A stretch of 38,472 nucleotides of DNA from Desulfuromonadales bacterium (GCA_012974445.1 JAAXQG010000182.1:1-38472), one strand, 5' to 3'. Counted from the first letter of the stretch, positions 17,419-27,978 are shown. The notes: generated from the sequence alone by a model not told the origin. A program made the numbers and translations.

Positions 17419-18525
17419 CTACCCTGAGCCCTGATACCTTTTCATGAATCGACGATCGATAAAATCCTTGAACCGAAAAGCCAGTCGCCCCTCATAGACC
17501 CGTTCCCCTTTCCAGGCAATAGCCCGGCCGCCACCCATATTGAGTATCAGCATATAGGCGCTCTGGGGGTCAAAGGTTCGAAGAGCTGTCCCTTTGAGGC
17601 TTGCCAGTAGATTGTGGCGCAGCACCGGATTCTGGCGCACCGCATACACCCCTACCTTATCCAACGAGCCGCAGGCGTGGTCTACGCAATCGCCCCCCCC
17701 GAAAATTTCACCATGCCCGAGGGATCTGAGATGAGCGTCGACCAGAAGCCCTCCACTGGCGCCGGTCTGCAGCCGCGCCTCGGAAAAGAGTGCCGGAGGC
17801 CTGACCCCGGTGGCATAAAGCGTCAGGTCGCTGCGGTGCCTGCGGCCGCTCTCCAGAACGACAGCGTTCGATTCCCTGACGAGAACCCCATCATTTTCCT
17901 GCACGTCGATTTGCCTGGCCTTCAGAGACTGGCGCACCAGTTGTCTGACTCTTGCCGGAGCCTGCCCCAGAAGTTCATGACGGCTGCGCAGACATATCCT
18001 AACCGGGCGCCGCTGATCCTGGGCGATTTGCCACAGGGCGCAGGCCAGTTCGACGGCGGCGGCCCCTCCCCCGGCCACGGTAAAGACCGGTGGGGTAGAG
18101 CCCCTGATCAGCTCAATGGCCCGATGCCGGGCCCGAAGCAGTTGTTCGATAGGTTTGACGGCAAATGAGTTTTCGTCGCAACGCAGCGCCGGGGTAAGAA
18201 CAACGGCACTGCCCAGATTGACCGAGAGCAGGTCGTAGGACTCTTCGCCCCCGGACTCCAGGCGGAGAATTCGCCGATGGGGGTCGATGGCAAGCACCCG
18301 ATCTGAAACAAAGACTCCCCCCTGCTGCTCCACCATGCTGCGCACATCGAAGCAGCACTGCTCTCTGGTGTAGCGCCCGGAGAGCAGTCCGGGCCCCATG
18401 CCGGAATAATAATGCAGATCGCCAGCACTGATGACCCGCACCTGCGCTCCGGCCTTGCGAAAGTCTTCAAGATGAAGCAAAGACTCCAGATGAGCATGTC
18501 CTGCACCGGCCAGTACCAATTTCAT
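17419..18525 (-). CDS. FAD/NAD(P)-dependent oxidoreductase, resembles the SelD-associated family (TIGR03169-like)
   Basis: LVLAGAGHAHLESL N-terminus, YYSGMGPGLLSGRYT, VAGGGAAAVELA second nucleotide-binding motif, GEIFGGGDCVD. Confidence 0.82.
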   Translation of the reverse strand: MKLVLAGAGHAHLESLLHLEDFRKAGAQVRVISAGDLHYYSGMGPGLLSGRYTREQCCFDVRSMVEQQGGVFVSDRVLAIDPHRRILRLESGGEESYDLLSVNLGSAVVLTPALRCDENSFAVKPIEQLLRARHRAIELIRGSTPPVFTVAGGGAAAVELACALWQIAQDQRRPVRICLRSRHELLGQAPARVRQLVRQSLKARQIDVQENDGVLVRESNAVVLESGRRHRSDLTLYATGVRPPALFSEARLQTGASGGLLVDAHLRSLGHGEIFGGGDCVDHACGSLDKVGVYAVRQNPVLRHNLLASLKGTALRTFDPQSAYMLILNMGGGRAIAWKGERVYEGRLAFRFKDFIDRRFMKRYQGSG

Positions 18526-18561
18526 CGGTATCGGTCCCCCCTGAAACGAACTTGCGCAGCC

Positions 18562-19890
18562 CTAATCCAGAGGCCAGTGCGTCTCAAAGCCTTCGGGGAA
18601 AAAGTTGTCCCGGGTCCGGTTGAAATAACCGTACTGCAACCCTGGCACCCGCGCCTTGACCTGCTCAAGCATCTGCCGCATGCCGATACCCTGCTCGCTT
18701 GCGCCCAGAGCGTCGAGATAGAGGGAGGGATCGATATTGAGGTTACGCATCTGCACCAGGTCGACCCCGGCACTCTCCACCAACTGAACCAGGGCGTCGA
18801 TTTCGCTCTGCCGGTCTGTTACTCCCGGGAAAACCAGATAATTGAGCATGGTGAAGAGGCCCTTTTTCTTGGCCCGGTGAACCGATTCGACGACATCGGA
18901 AAACTGATAACCCTGGGGACGATAGTAGGCGTTATACAGGGGCTCCTGGCAGGAGTTGAGAGAGACCCGGATCGAATCGATTCCCGCATCGGCCAGCTGA
19001 TCTACAGCGTCGGGAATCGAGGCGTTGGAGTTGAAATTGATGGTTCCGCGACTCGTCGCAAGACGCATGCGGCGCACTGACTCGGCAATGGTATCGGCCT
19101 GAAGGATCGGATCGCCCTCGCACCCCTGACCGAAGGAGACGATTGCATTTTCGGCCTGCGTAAGATGGGGAATGGCGATCTCGCAAAGCTCCTCGGGGGT
19201 GGGAACGAAGGTCAGGCGATCCTGGCTGGAAGGGCAGCACTCGGGCGCCTCCTGCAGGGAGATACATCCCAGGCAGCGCGAGTTGCAGACAGGGGAGCTG
19301 GGCAGCGGGGCTTCCCAGCGCTTAAAAAATAGATTTTTGGCGGCAAAACAATGATAGTCCAGAGCACAGCGCGAAAGCTGCTCCAGCAGACGATTTTCAG
19401 GATTATCCTTGAGCACTTGACGAACCAGGGGATCGAGCTTGCGGTCATCGAAATGGTCCGGCTCCCACTGCTGGTTGGCATCGACCTTGACCGCAGCGAC
19501 ATAGAATCGTTCTTCCTCAACGCACCAGCCAACGGCCGTGTAGGCCCAGAGAGGCAGGGTGATTTCTTTTCGGCCATAGTCCGCTGCAGGCAGCAGGGTT
19601 CGCATATAGGCCGGAGCGATAAAGGCAGAGACTGCCTGAGCCGCCCCTCCACCCCAGGAGCGTGGAAGCTCATCGACAGTCACCAGCTTTCCGCTGCGCT
19701 CATCGAATCCCATGGCAGGAGTGCCGGGGACGGAGAAGAGACGGCTGCCCTCGGGCAGCGCAATGAGCTCCGAGTCTAGCGGAGCCCTCACCTCGGAGCC
19801 GTTCATCCCGGCCATCAGCAGTCCGGGATATTCAAATGATTCACCACATTCATCGGCCACGACGGCCAGAATTGTTTTTTTCTTCGCCAT
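18562..19890 (-). CDS. Radical SAM protein
   Basis: CNSRCLGC (CxxxCxxC), FGQGCEGDP, NFNSNAS, RVSLNS. Start chosen at ATG 19890 (MAKKKTILAVVADE) rather than the 746-aa ORF. Confidence 0.88.
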   Translation of the reverse strand: MAKKKTILAVVADECGESFEYPGLLMAGMNGSEVRAPLDSELIALPEGSRLFSVPGTPAMGFDERSGKLVTVDELPRSWGGGAAQAVSAFIAPAYMRTLLPAADYGRKEITLPLWAYTAVGWCVEEERFYVAAVKVDANQQWEPDHFDDRKLDPLVRQVLKDNPENRLLEQLSRCALDYHCFAAKNLFFKRWEAPLPSSPVCNSRCLGCISLQEAPECCPSSQDRLTFVPTPEELCEIAIPHLTQAENAIVSFGQGCEGDPILQADTIAESVRRMRLATSRGTINFNSNASIPDAVDQLADAGIDSIRVSLNSCQEPLYNAYYRPQGYQFSDVVESVHRAKKKGLFTMLNYLVFPGVTDRQSEIDALVQLVESAGVDLVQMRNLNIDPSLYLDALGASEQGIGMRQMLEQVKARVPGLQYGYFNRTRDNFFPEGFETHWPLD

Positions 19891-20010
19891 AGTTATCACC
19901 CCAAAGATTCGTTCGTCGCACAAGCTATCACGAGACCCGCCCTGAAGCAATCCGGCGTTGGAAGGGCGAAATTCCTTTTCAGTCGTTGCAACCTTGGTTA
20001 TCTTGACCCC

Positions 20011-21768
20011 ATGCGAATTCTTTTTACGACCCTTCACAGCAAATACATCCACCCGAGCCTGGCCCTGCCCTGCCTCATGGCCTATGCCGGGGCCCACCTG
20101 CGGGGGGAGTTCCAGCTGCTGCGACACGAATACAGCGTTCATGAACCCAGGGAAAATGTGCTGGCGGCTCTGCTGGAGCAGCGGCCCTCTATCATCGCCT
20201 TTTCGGTTTATATCTGGAACCGCCGCGAGACCCTGGAGCTCTGCGAGAACCTCAAAAGGGTCGATCCGTCGCTCTTTATCGTCTTGGGGGGGCCGGAAGT
20301 CTCCTTTGAGCAGCAGTCCTTCTTCGAAGCCAATTCCGCGGTGGATGCCCTGATATGCGGCGAAGGGGAACAGGCTCTTAGCGACCTGGTGCAGGCCAGA
20401 ATAGATGGGAAAAGCTTCAGCGCCATCCCCGGAGTAACCTGCAAGAGCGAAGGCTCTGCGACCGTCGAAATAGGCAGTGAAGTTCTGGAGGATCTCGACC
20501 GCATCCCATCCCCCTTCAGGCAGGGACTGGTTGAGCTGGATAAGGGGTACGTCTACCTGGAGACGAGTCGAGGCTGCCCCTACAGCTGCATCTTCTGCAT
20601 GAGCGCCCTCGATAGCCGCGTGCGCTCCTTCAGCATGGAGCGCATCTGCTCGGACCTGGACCTGCTGATGGAGGCGGGAGTAAAGCAGATCAAACTCGTG
20701 GACCGGACCTTTAATTACAACCCCGGGCGGGCCAGAGAGATCTTTCGCTTCATCCTGGAGAAAAACCGGACAACGCACTTCCATTTCGAAATCGGAGCTC
20801 ATCTGCTCGATGAAGCAACCATCGAACTACTCGAAGAGGTACCGGAAGGACTGTTTCAGTTCGAGATCGGCGTCCAGTCCACATTAACCGAAACGCTCCA
20901 GCGCATGGGGCGAAACTGTTCACTGGAAAAAATCTACGAAAACGTCCGCCAACTTCGGCAGCGAACAAAAATCCATCTCCACCTGGATCTGATTGCCGGC
21001 TTGCCCGGCGAGGGTATCAGCTGCGTTCTGGAGTCTATCGACAAAGTGCTAGAGCTGAACCCTCACGAGCTGCAACTGGAGATCGTCAAGGTGCTGCCCG
21101 GCTCTCCCCTTCGCGCTCAGGCCGATGCTTTGGGACTGATTTACGCTCCGACGCCCCCCTACACTACGCTGAAAACAGCCGAAATGAGTTTTTCCGAATT
21201 GGAGCGACTGCGCCGAATCAGTCGCCTGCTCGATCTCACGGTCAACAGCTCGGCAATGAGATCTTTTACTTATGCGCTGGCCGAAAGCTTTGGGCGCCCC
21301 TCTGCAGCGCTGGTGGAGTTGGAGCGTTTCTGGAGCCAGCAGGACCTTTTTAGGGTGCCTATCGGGCGCAGGGAGCTCTTCGAGCAGCTGGGGCATTTCT
21401 CCGGACAGTGCCAGGAGCAGGAAACTGCCAATCGGTTGCAGGATGCTCTGGCGAGGGACTTTGCTTTGAGCGAAAAAGTCCAGCCGAACCGACTGCCTGA
21501 ATTTTTCCCGTCATCCTTGCCCCGGCAGGAGCTCGCGCTCTATCAGCAACAGATCAACGAGTGTCTCGCTTCGGGTGCAAGAGCCGAAACCCGTCAAAGC
21601 TGGCACCTGATGAAATACCGTACCCCCCTCGACAAACAGGGCAACAGGGTTGCCCTGTACCTCTACGGGTACCGCTCGGGGAAATCACCGTCCATCATCG
21701 AGCATATCCTTCATTCAAGACCGGCGGATGATGAGGCCCCCGATAAAGTCGGGATTCAGGTCCCGTAA
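20011..21768 (+). CDS. B12-binding-domain radical SAM protein (DUF4080-like)
   Basis: N-terminal cobalamin-binding-like domain (SIIAFSVYIWN, LGGPEVS), ETSRGCPYSCIFCMS cluster motif, QFEIGVQS. Confidence 0.9.
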   Translation: MRILFTTLHSKYIHPSLALPCLMAYAGAHLRGEFQLLRHEYSVHEPRENVLAALLEQRPSIIAFSVYIWNRRETLELCENLKRVDPSLFIVLGGPEVSFEQQSFFEANSAVDALICGEGEQALSDLVQARIDGKSFSAIPGVTCKSEGSATVEIGSEVLEDLDRIPSPFRQGLVELDKGYVYLETSRGCPYSCIFCMSALDSRVRSFSMERICSDLDLLMEAGVKQIKLVDRTFNYNPGRAREIFRFILEKNRTTHFHFEIGAHLLDEATIELLEEVPEGLFQFEIGVQSTLTETLQRMGRNCSLEKIYENVRQLRQRTKIHLHLDLIAGLPGEGISCVLESIDKVLELNPHELQLEIVKVLPGSPLRAQADALGLIYAPTPPYTTLKTAEMSFSELERLRRISRLLDLTVNSSAMRSFTYALAESFGRPSAALVELERFWSQQDLFRVPIGRRELFEQLGHFSGQCQEQETANRLQDALARDFALSEKVQPNRLPEFFPSSLPRQELALYQQQINECLASGARAETRQSWHLMKYRTPLDKQGNRVALYLYGYRSGKSPSIIEHILHSRPADDEAPDKVGIQVP

Positions 21769-23412
21769 GGCAACGGGACAAAACTCCTGCTCCCAGATAT
21801 CAAAACAATAGCTGGCAAAAGCGCCCGCACCGCACCGGGCTTCCTCGAGCCTTGACGCTGCGTCAGACCGGATCTCCTGCCGAAGTTTTCCCTGGTCCGA
21901 AACCAGGGCGTGGAGCTGGGCAAGCTCCTGTTCGGCAATGGGGACAGGAGCAAACTCCCTGCCCAAAAGCCTGTTGCCCAGGGCCGTAAGGAAAAATTCG
22001 GAGAGAGTAATATCTGAGGGATCCTCAGGCACCGTTGCCTCAAGCAGCAGATCTCCCGGGGCCTGAAGGCGAAAGGGGAAATGCTCCTCGAAGAGAAAAC
22101 GCTGCGTTTCTATGCGCAGGAGCCACTCATCAGCCAATTTCAGGTCATGTAGGGTCGCAAAAGCGCGATCTCCGGCCCTATCCTCCCGGTCCACGCCACA
22201 GAAGAGACGAGGATGCCTCAGGCAGATTGCCGCCAGGAAAGAACGGTAAGGACCGTCAAGATAGGGAGCAATCGTGGAGGCCCGAAGATCCATGGCCCGC
22301 TTGCGAAGATCCAGAGTCAGGCTGAGCCCCAGCCTGAAGAGCTGCTGAAGGTCAGAAGATTCAAAAAGCTCGTGAGCCCGCAGTGCATCGCCCTGCGCCA
22401 GATGTTCGAGGGACAGATTGAGATAGCGGTAGGTGGCCGTCATGGACTCACGCACCTGGCTCAGTTCGGGGATATCAACACCATCGGCGCTCATCACTCG
22501 GTTAAGCAGCAGAGTAAGACGATAGCGGGTATCGGCCGAGAGCCCCATAGCCAGCACTTCAGCAAGCAGAGCCTCTGCTGTGCCCAGCGCCAGAGGCAAA
22601 CCGCCCTGAAAACCGATGAGGTCCAATGCTGCGGCAGAGCGCTGAGATGTGGATGAAAAACTATCCGGAGCGACATAGGAATAGACACTCAGGGCCGAGG
22701 ATCGATCTTCGAAACCAAGATCGAGAAGTCGCCCGGTGCGAAACTGAAAACATTCCTCCTCCAGAATCATCCCCATCTCCGACCGGATTGTCTCCATGAT
22801 GGCCAGATAGCGCTCACAGTCCTGAGAATAGAGAATGGTCAGGAGCCTTCCGACAATTTTGGCCGCATCCTCAGTCCGGTACTCGACTTCGTAGATACCA
22901 GCCAATTTGTCAAGACTTGGAGGCTCCAGGTCGGGATCGAAAGCCTCCAGGCCCTGTACCACCGTGAGCTGACTGGCAAGCATCAGGGCCCAGAACTCCA
23001 GCTCCAGAGCCCTGCCCAGCTTCAGGACGCGCTCCTCCCCCAGCTCCAGCATTCGCCCCAGCCACTCAAGCCCCTTCGTGGCGTCAAACTGGTCCCCTTT
23101 CCAGGTATCCAGATCCAGCATCAACTCGATCTGGCCAGGACGGGCGTGGCGAATCAGATCGAGGGCATCGTCGTACCCCAGTTCCGAGACGAGAAGGTAG
23201 AGCTCCTGCGCTGCGAGCGTCCTGACAAGCACAGGCAGATCCGCGGACTCCAGCAGCAGGCGGTAAGCCGACTTCGATCCGGCGCTGCGGATTATTTCGA
23301 GGCGCTCTTCAAAATCCAGGGTCTTCCAGGTGGCCAGATGCTGCTGGGCGACACTCATCGGAAACATTGATGCAGGGCGGGAAATGGACTTCTGATCGCT
23401 ATCTGAATGCAC
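21715..23412 (-). CDS. DUF6178-like protein of unknown function
   Basis: 565-aa ORF downstream of rplQ. Family assignment is from remembered sequence character only. Confidence 0.65.
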   Translation of the reverse strand: MHSDSDQKSISRPASMFPMSVAQQHLATWKTLDFEERLEIIRSAGSKSAYRLLLESADLPVLVRTLAAQELYLLVSELGYDDALDLIRHARPGQIELMLDLDTWKGDQFDATKGLEWLGRMLELGEERVLKLGRALELEFWALMLASQLTVVQGLEAFDPDLEPPSLDKLAGIYEVEYRTEDAAKIVGRLLTILYSQDCERYLAIMETIRSEMGMILEEECFQFRTGRLLDLGFEDRSSALSVYSYVAPDSFSSTSQRSAAALDLIGFQGGLPLALGTAEALLAEVLAMGLSADTRYRLTLLLNRVMSADGVDIPELSQVRESMTATYRYLNLSLEHLAQGDALRAHELFESSDLQQLFRLGLSLTLDLRKRAMDLRASTIAPYLDGPYRSFLAAICLRHPRLFCGVDREDRAGDRAFATLHDLKLADEWLLRIETQRFLFEEHFPFRLQAPGDLLLEATVPEDPSDITLSEFFLTALGNRLLGREFAPVPIAEQELAQLHALVSDQGKLRQEIRSDAASRLEEARCGAGAFASYCFDIWEQEFCPVALRDLNPDFIGGLIIRRS

Positions 23413-23448
23413 GGATCAACCTTGTCTTGAAAAATGTGAAACAGCAAA

Positions 23449-23472
23449 GGGCAAGGAGAAAACTCCTTGCCC
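23449..23472 (-). terminator. Rho-independent terminator of the ribosomal protein operon
   Basis: Perfect 10-bp stem GGGCAAGGAG-AAAA-CTCCTTGCCC. The minus strand continues TTTGCTGTTTC. Located 34 nt past the rplQ stop. Confidence 0.75.
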
Positions 23473-23505
23473 TGAATACTGCACTTGCTATGGGAAAAAG
23501 ACAGA

Positions 23506-23895
23506 TCAGGCTTCGGCAGCAGCCTCAGTTGACACATCACCCTTTTCCACCAGTTGAATCACCGACATCTGAGCGTTGTCACCGGTACGGTTCCCGATTT
23601 TCACAATGCGGGTATAGCCACCGGGACGGTCCTGAAAACGGGGAGCAACACGCTCAAAGAGCCTTGCAACCACGTCTTTGCCCATGATGTAGCTCTGGGC
23701 CTGGCGGCGGGCATGAAGATCACCACGCTTGCCAAGAGTAATCATCTTGTCAGCCAGTTTTCTGACTTCTTTGGCGCGGGCATCTGTCGTTACAATCTGC
23801 TCTTTTTCGAGCAAAGAGGTCACGAGATTACGCAACATGGCTCTTCTGTGACTGCTGTTGCGGCCGAGCTTCCTTCCAGCCATTTTGTGACGCAT
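23506..23895 (-). CDS. rplQ: 50S ribosomal protein L17
   Basis: [45 protein letters not shown]. Confidence 0.97.
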   Translation of the reverse strand: MRHKMAGRKLGRNSSHRRAMLRNLVTSLLEKEQIVTTDARAKEVRKLADKMITLGKRGDLHARRQAQSYIMGKDVVARLFERVAPRFQDRPGGYTRIVKIGNRTGDNAQMSVIQLVEKGDVSTEAAAEA

Positions 23896-23929
23896 ATTCT
23901 GCTACCTTTCCTGACTCGCGAGAAGAGAA

Positions 23930-24943
23930 CTACTCTTCCTCGGCTCCCTGCTGAATCATCTGCAGGATCTCCGGATCGGGGAAGTTCTCAATCTTCATCC
24001 CGAGAGTAAGTCCCATGTCGGCGAGAATGTCTTTAATCTCATTGAGCGATTTACGACCGAAGTTCTGGGTTTTCAGCATTTCGGCCTCGGATCTCTGCAC
24101 AAGATCGCCAATCAGTTTGATATCGGCATTCTTGAGACAGTTTGCGCTACGTACGGATAGTTCAAGCTCTTCAACACTGCGATACAGGTTGACATTGAAC
24201 TTGGACTCTTCCGCTACCTCTTGAGTTTCAGGCTCCTGAGTTTCATCGAAATTAATGAAAAGCTGAACCTGTTCCTTGAGGATTTTAGCCGCATAAGCAA
24301 CGGCCTCATCAGGGCGAACGCTTCCGTCAGAGTAGACCTCGAGGGTCAACTTGTCGTAGTCGGTAATCTGACCGACACGAGCATTACTGACGTTATAATT
24401 CACCTTGATAATCGGACTGAACACGGCGTCGATCGGAATGGTGCCAACAGGAGCCAGGGGGTCCCTGTTGCGATCAGCAGGGACATATCCCTTACCAATA
24501 CTAACCATCATTTCGATTTCGACGTCGGCATCCTTACCGCAAAAACAAATATGGTGATCGGGGTTGAGAACCTCAACATGAGAATCGGTAATCAGATCCC
24601 CAGCCTTGATCTCGCCAGCCCCTTTCTTCACAATGCGTATTTCACGGGACTCGTTACCATGCAGGCGAAGAAGAACACCCTTGAGGTTCAGAATGATGTC
24701 GGTGACATCTTCTGTAACACCGGTAACCGTAGAGAATTCGTGAAGAACCCCTTTGATTCGCACTGAGGTAATCGCTGCGCCCTGAAGAGAAGACAGGAGT
24801 ATACGGCGCAGTGAATTTCCGAGAGTTGTTCCGAACCCTCGCTCAAGCGGCTCGGCTACGAACTTTCCGTAACAAGCACTCAGAGTATCTTCATCGATCT
24901 GGAGTCTCTTCGGCTTGATCAGATCTCTCCAGTTTTTATACAT
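23930..24943 (-). CDS. rpoA: DNA-directed RNA polymerase subunit alpha
   Basis: [27 protein letters not shown] and alpha-[44 protein letters not shown]. Confidence 0.98.
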   Translation of the reverse strand: MYKNWRDLIKPKRLQIDEDTLSACYGKFVAEPLERGFGTTLGNSLRRILLSSLQGAAITSVRIKGVLHEFSTVTGVTEDVTDIILNLKGVLLRLHGNESREIRIVKKGAGEIKAGDLITDSHVEVLNPDHHICFCGKDADVEIEMMVSIGKGYVPADRNRDPLAPVGTIPIDAVFSPIIKVNYNVSNARVGQITDYDKLTLEVYSDGSVRPDEAVAYAAKILKEQVQLFINFDETQEPETQEVAEESKFNVNLYRSVEELELSVRSANCLKNADIKLIGDLVQRSEAEMLKTQNFGRKSLNEIKDILADMGLTLGMKIENFPDPEILQMIQQGAEEE

Positions 24944-24982
24944 TCATACCCTCCATAGATGAGGAAGTACCCGTAGTTCCGG

Positions 24983-25612
24983 TTACTTGGAGTAAAGCTC
25001 GACAATCAGTCGCTCGTTGAACTCCGGAGTTGTCATCTCTGCACGCACAGGAAGAGTCTTGACGGTTCCCTCGAAGGCATCACGATTGAGTTCTACCCAG
25101 GAAGGAAGTCCGCGACGAAGAGCTCCGTCCAACGCTTCGTTGAAACGGGCCACCTTGCGGCTCTTTTCCTTGAGCGTGATCACATCACCGGGACGAACCA
25201 GGTAAGAAGGAATATTAACCTTACGCCCGTTCACCAGAAAGTGGTTCTGACGCGCCAGAGTTCTGGCCTCAGAGCGTGAGGAGGTGAAACCGAGTCGATA
25301 AAGAATGCTATCGAGGCGCCGCTCCAGCAGAACGAGTAGAGTCTCACCTGTAACACCCTTCATACGGTCGGCTTTAACGAAGTAGGAGCGGAACTGGTTT
25401 TCCAGCAGACCGTAGGTACGCTTGACGCGCTGCTTTTCACGGAGCTGTGTCCTGAAATCCGACACCTTGACACGAGCCTGACCATGCTGGCCGGGTGCGT
25501 AGTTTCTTCTCTCAACGCCGCACTTCTCGGTGTGGCATCTGTCCCCCTTGAGGAACAGTTTCATATTTTCTCTTCTGCAAAGGCGGCAGACAGGGCCTGT
25601 ATATCTAGCCAA
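24983..25612 (-). CDS. rpsD: 30S ribosomal protein S4 (Zn-binding, C+ type)
   Basis: [44 protein letters not shown]. Confidence 0.98.
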   Translation of the reverse strand: MARYTGPVCRLCRRENMKLFLKGDRCHTEKCGVERRNYAPGQHGQARVKVSDFRTQLREKQRVKRTYGLLENQFRSYFVKADRMKGVTGETLLVLLERRLDSILYRLGFTSSRSEARTLARQNHFLVNGRKVNIPSYLVRPGDVITLKEKSRKVARFNEALDGALRRGLPSWVELNRDAFEGTVKTLPVRAEMTTPEFNERLIVELYSK

Positions 25613-25633
25613 CGCGAATCCTCCTTAAAAAAA

Positions 25634-26029
25634 TTATACTCTTCTACGCTTGGGCGGACGGCAACCATTATGCGGAACAGGTGTGACATCCTTAATAAGG
25701 GTCACACGAAGTCCTGCAGCCTGGATAGCACGAAGAGCTGACTCGCGACCGGAACCAGGTCCCTTGACACGAACTTCTACTGCGCGCATTCCGTGTTCGG
25801 TAGCTTTTTTTGCAGCTTCTTCGGCAGCGATCTGAGCGGCAAAGGGAGTACTCTTACGAGAGCCCTTAAAGCCCTGACCACCAGCTGTCGCCCAGGAAAC
25901 AACATTACCGACGGGATCGGTAAAGGTCACAATGGTATTATTAAACGTTGCCTGGATGTGGGCAACACCATTGGGAATATTTTTTTTCTCTCTGCTCTTG
26001 CGAACGGTTTTCTTACCGGCCTTAGCCAT
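25634..26029 (-). CDS. rpsK: 30S ribosomal protein S11
   Basis: [30 protein letters not shown]...[13 protein letters not shown]. Confidence 0.98.
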   Translation of the reverse strand: MAKAGKKTVRKSREKKNIPNGVAHIQATFNNTIVTFTDPVGNVVSWATAGGQGFKGSRKSTPFAAQIAAEEAAKKATEHGMRAVEVRVKGPGSGRESALRAIQAAGLRVTLIKDVTPVPHNGCRPPKRRRV

Positions 26030-26040
26030 TGTTCCTCCAA

Positions 26041-26409
26041 TTATTTCTTCTTACCAGCCACGGTCTTCTTGGGTCCCTTACGGGTCCGGGCATTGGTCTT
26101 GGTCTTCTGCCCACGAACGGGAAGCCCTCTACGATGACGAAGGCCGCGGTAACAACCGAGATCCATCAAACGCTTGAGATTCATGGACACTTCACGGCGA
26201 ACGTCGCCCTCGACCTTGTAATCACGATCGATAATTTCACGAATTTTCGTGATATCGACCTCAGTCAGGTTGTCCGTACGCGTATTGAAGTCAATAGCAG
26301 CTTTGGTCAGAATTTCTTTGGATGTCGTACGACCAATGCCATAAACATAGGTGAGAGCAATCTCCACCCGCTTGTTCCTTGGCAAGTCGATACCAGCAAT
26401 GCGTGCCAA
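26041..26409 (-). CDS. rpsM: 30S ribosomal protein S13
   Basis: [26 protein letters not shown]. Confidence 0.98.
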   Translation of the reverse strand: MARIAGIDLPRNKRVEIALTYVYGIGRTTSKEILTKAAIDFNTRTDNLTEVDITKIREIIDRDYKVEGDVRREVSMNLKRLMDLGCYRGLRHRRGLPVRGQKTKTNARTRKGPKKTVAGKKK

Positions 26410-26427
26410 TTTGGTTCCTCCTGGTCT

Positions 26428-26541
26428 TTATCCCTGTCTCTGTTTATGCTTGGGATTATCGCAAATGATCCGGACTACTCCCCGGCGCTTAACAACTTTA
26501 CACTTATCACACATTTCTTTTACTGACGATCTAACTTTCAT
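26428..26541 (-). CDS. rpmJ: 50S ribosomal protein L36 (Zn-binding)
   Basis: 37-aa [40 protein letters not shown]. Too short for the supplied ORF track. Confidence 0.97.
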   Translation of the reverse strand: MKVRSSVKEMCDKCKVVKRRGVVRIICDNPKHKQRQG

Positions 26542-26584
26542 CGAACGTTCCTTTTGCTTGGGTAAAATCAAAACCTCTCATCCA

Positions 26585-27334
26585 TCAGGGAATCAAGGTC
26601 AAAATCTCAGGTCCGCTTTCGGTAATGGCAACCGTGTGTTCAAAATGAGCCGAAAGTTTATGATCTCCGGTCACCGCTGTCCATCCGTCCGGCAGGACAT
26701 ACACACCCGGAGCCCCAGCGTTGATCATCGGCTCGATAGCGAGAACCATTCCTGGCTTCAGTTTCGGACCACGTCCCGGCAAACCAAAGTTCGGGATCTG
26801 GGGATCCTCATGTAGCTGACGACCTATGCCGTGCCCGACAAATTCCCGGACAACACTAAAACCCTTGGCCTCGACATATGACTGTACCGCATGAGAGATA
26901 TCACCCAGCCTCCCTCCTGGCACAGCCGCGGCCACCGCCAGCTCAAGAGATCGAGAGGTTACCTCAAGCAGAGAGGTCGCCTCTTCGCTAACTGCACCCA
27001 CAGGGTAAGTCAGTGCGGCATCTCCGTAAAAACCGCCAACAAAGACCCCGAAATCAATACTCAGGATATCCCCCTCAATGAGAGGCTGATCGTTAGGAAA
27101 GCCGTGAACAACCCTGTCATTGGGAGAGGCACAAACAGAAAAAGGAAATCCGCCATACCCCTTAAATGCAGGACGCGCCTTACGCTTTAGCGCTTCGCTC
27201 TCAGCATAACTGTCCAGCTCCAGCGTCGTAACCCCTGGAACGATTCTCTCCCTGAGCAAAGAGAGAATTTCACCGACAATTTTTCCGGCATCCCGCATAC
27301 GAGAAAGATCTTGCGGGGTTTTAATCTGAATCAC
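26585..27334 (-). CDS. map: Type I methionyl aminopeptidase
   Basis: MIQIKTPQDLSRMRDAGKIVGE...GHGIGRQLHEDPQIPNFG. ATGA overlap with adk. Confidence 0.97.
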   Translation of the reverse strand: MIQIKTPQDLSRMRDAGKIVGEILSLLRERIVPGVTTLELDSYAESEALKRKARPAFKGYGGFPFSVCASPNDRVVHGFPNDQPLIEGDILSIDFGVFVGGFYGDAALTYPVGAVSEEATSLLEVTSRSLELAVAAAVPGGRLGDISHAVQSYVEAKGFSVVREFVGHGIGRQLHEDPQIPNFGLPGRGPKLKPGMVLAIEPMINAGAPGVYVLPDGWTAVTGDHKLSAHFEHTVAITESGPEILTLIP

Positions 27335-27978
27335 TTCGAAGCCTGAAGACAGTCAAGAACCAGAGCCTGAACCTGAGGTATCTCGCCCATACCATCAACT
27401 TGAACGAGAAGATCCTGCCCCAGATAATATTCAGTCAAAGGCAGGGTCTGCTCCAAATAAACATTCAGCCGATGGCGAATAGTGCTTTCATCATCATCCT
27501 GGCGCTGAAACAACTCACCGCCACAACGACAGAGCGCACCATCCACAGGGGGATCAAAGCGCAAATGATAACCGACCCCACAAACCTGACAGGTCCGACG
27601 TCCAGTCAAACGCTCCACAAGCGCCTCAGTATCGACAACGAGTTCGACAACGGCATCGAGCTCCTTGTCGAGAGAAGACAGTGTCGCCTTCAAAGCATCG
27701 GCCTGAGCAACTGTGCGCGGGAAACCATCAAGAATATATCCCGAAGCGCAGTCAGACTCGGCCAGCCGATCCTTGACAATACCTACAACGACCTCATCCG
27801 GGACAAGCCCTCCGGACTCCATGTACCTCTTTGCTTCAAGCCCAAGTGCGGTCTCAGCCTTCAGGGCGCTGCGAAGCATATCTCCCGTGGAAACTTGAGG
27901 GATTCCGAAGCGCTCAGAAAGCATCTTCGCCTGAGTCCCTTTCCCGGCACCAGGAGGTCCAAGCAGAATCATCTTCAT
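27331..27978 (-). CDS. adk: Adenylate kinase, Cys-containing lid
   Basis: MKMILLGPPGAGKGTQAKMLSERFGIPQVSTGDMLR, DGFPRT, Cys-rich lid CQVC...CRC. Confidence 0.97.
   Translation of the reverse strand: MKMILLGPPGAGKGTQAKMLSERFGIPQVSTGDMLRSALKAETALGLEAKRYMESGGLVPDEVVVGIVKDRLAESDCASGYILDGFPRTVAQADALKATLSSLDKELDAVVELVVDTEALVERLTGRRTCQVCGVGYHLRFDPPVDGALCRCGGELFQRQDDDESTIRHRLNVYLEQTLPLTEYYLGQDLLVQVDGMGEIPQVQALVLDCLQASK

Noticed and set aside
19890-20802. N-terminal extension of the radical SAM ORF (746 aa)
   Set aside because: The extension is antisense to the divergent B12 radical SAM gene; the real start is MAKKKTILAVV at 19890.
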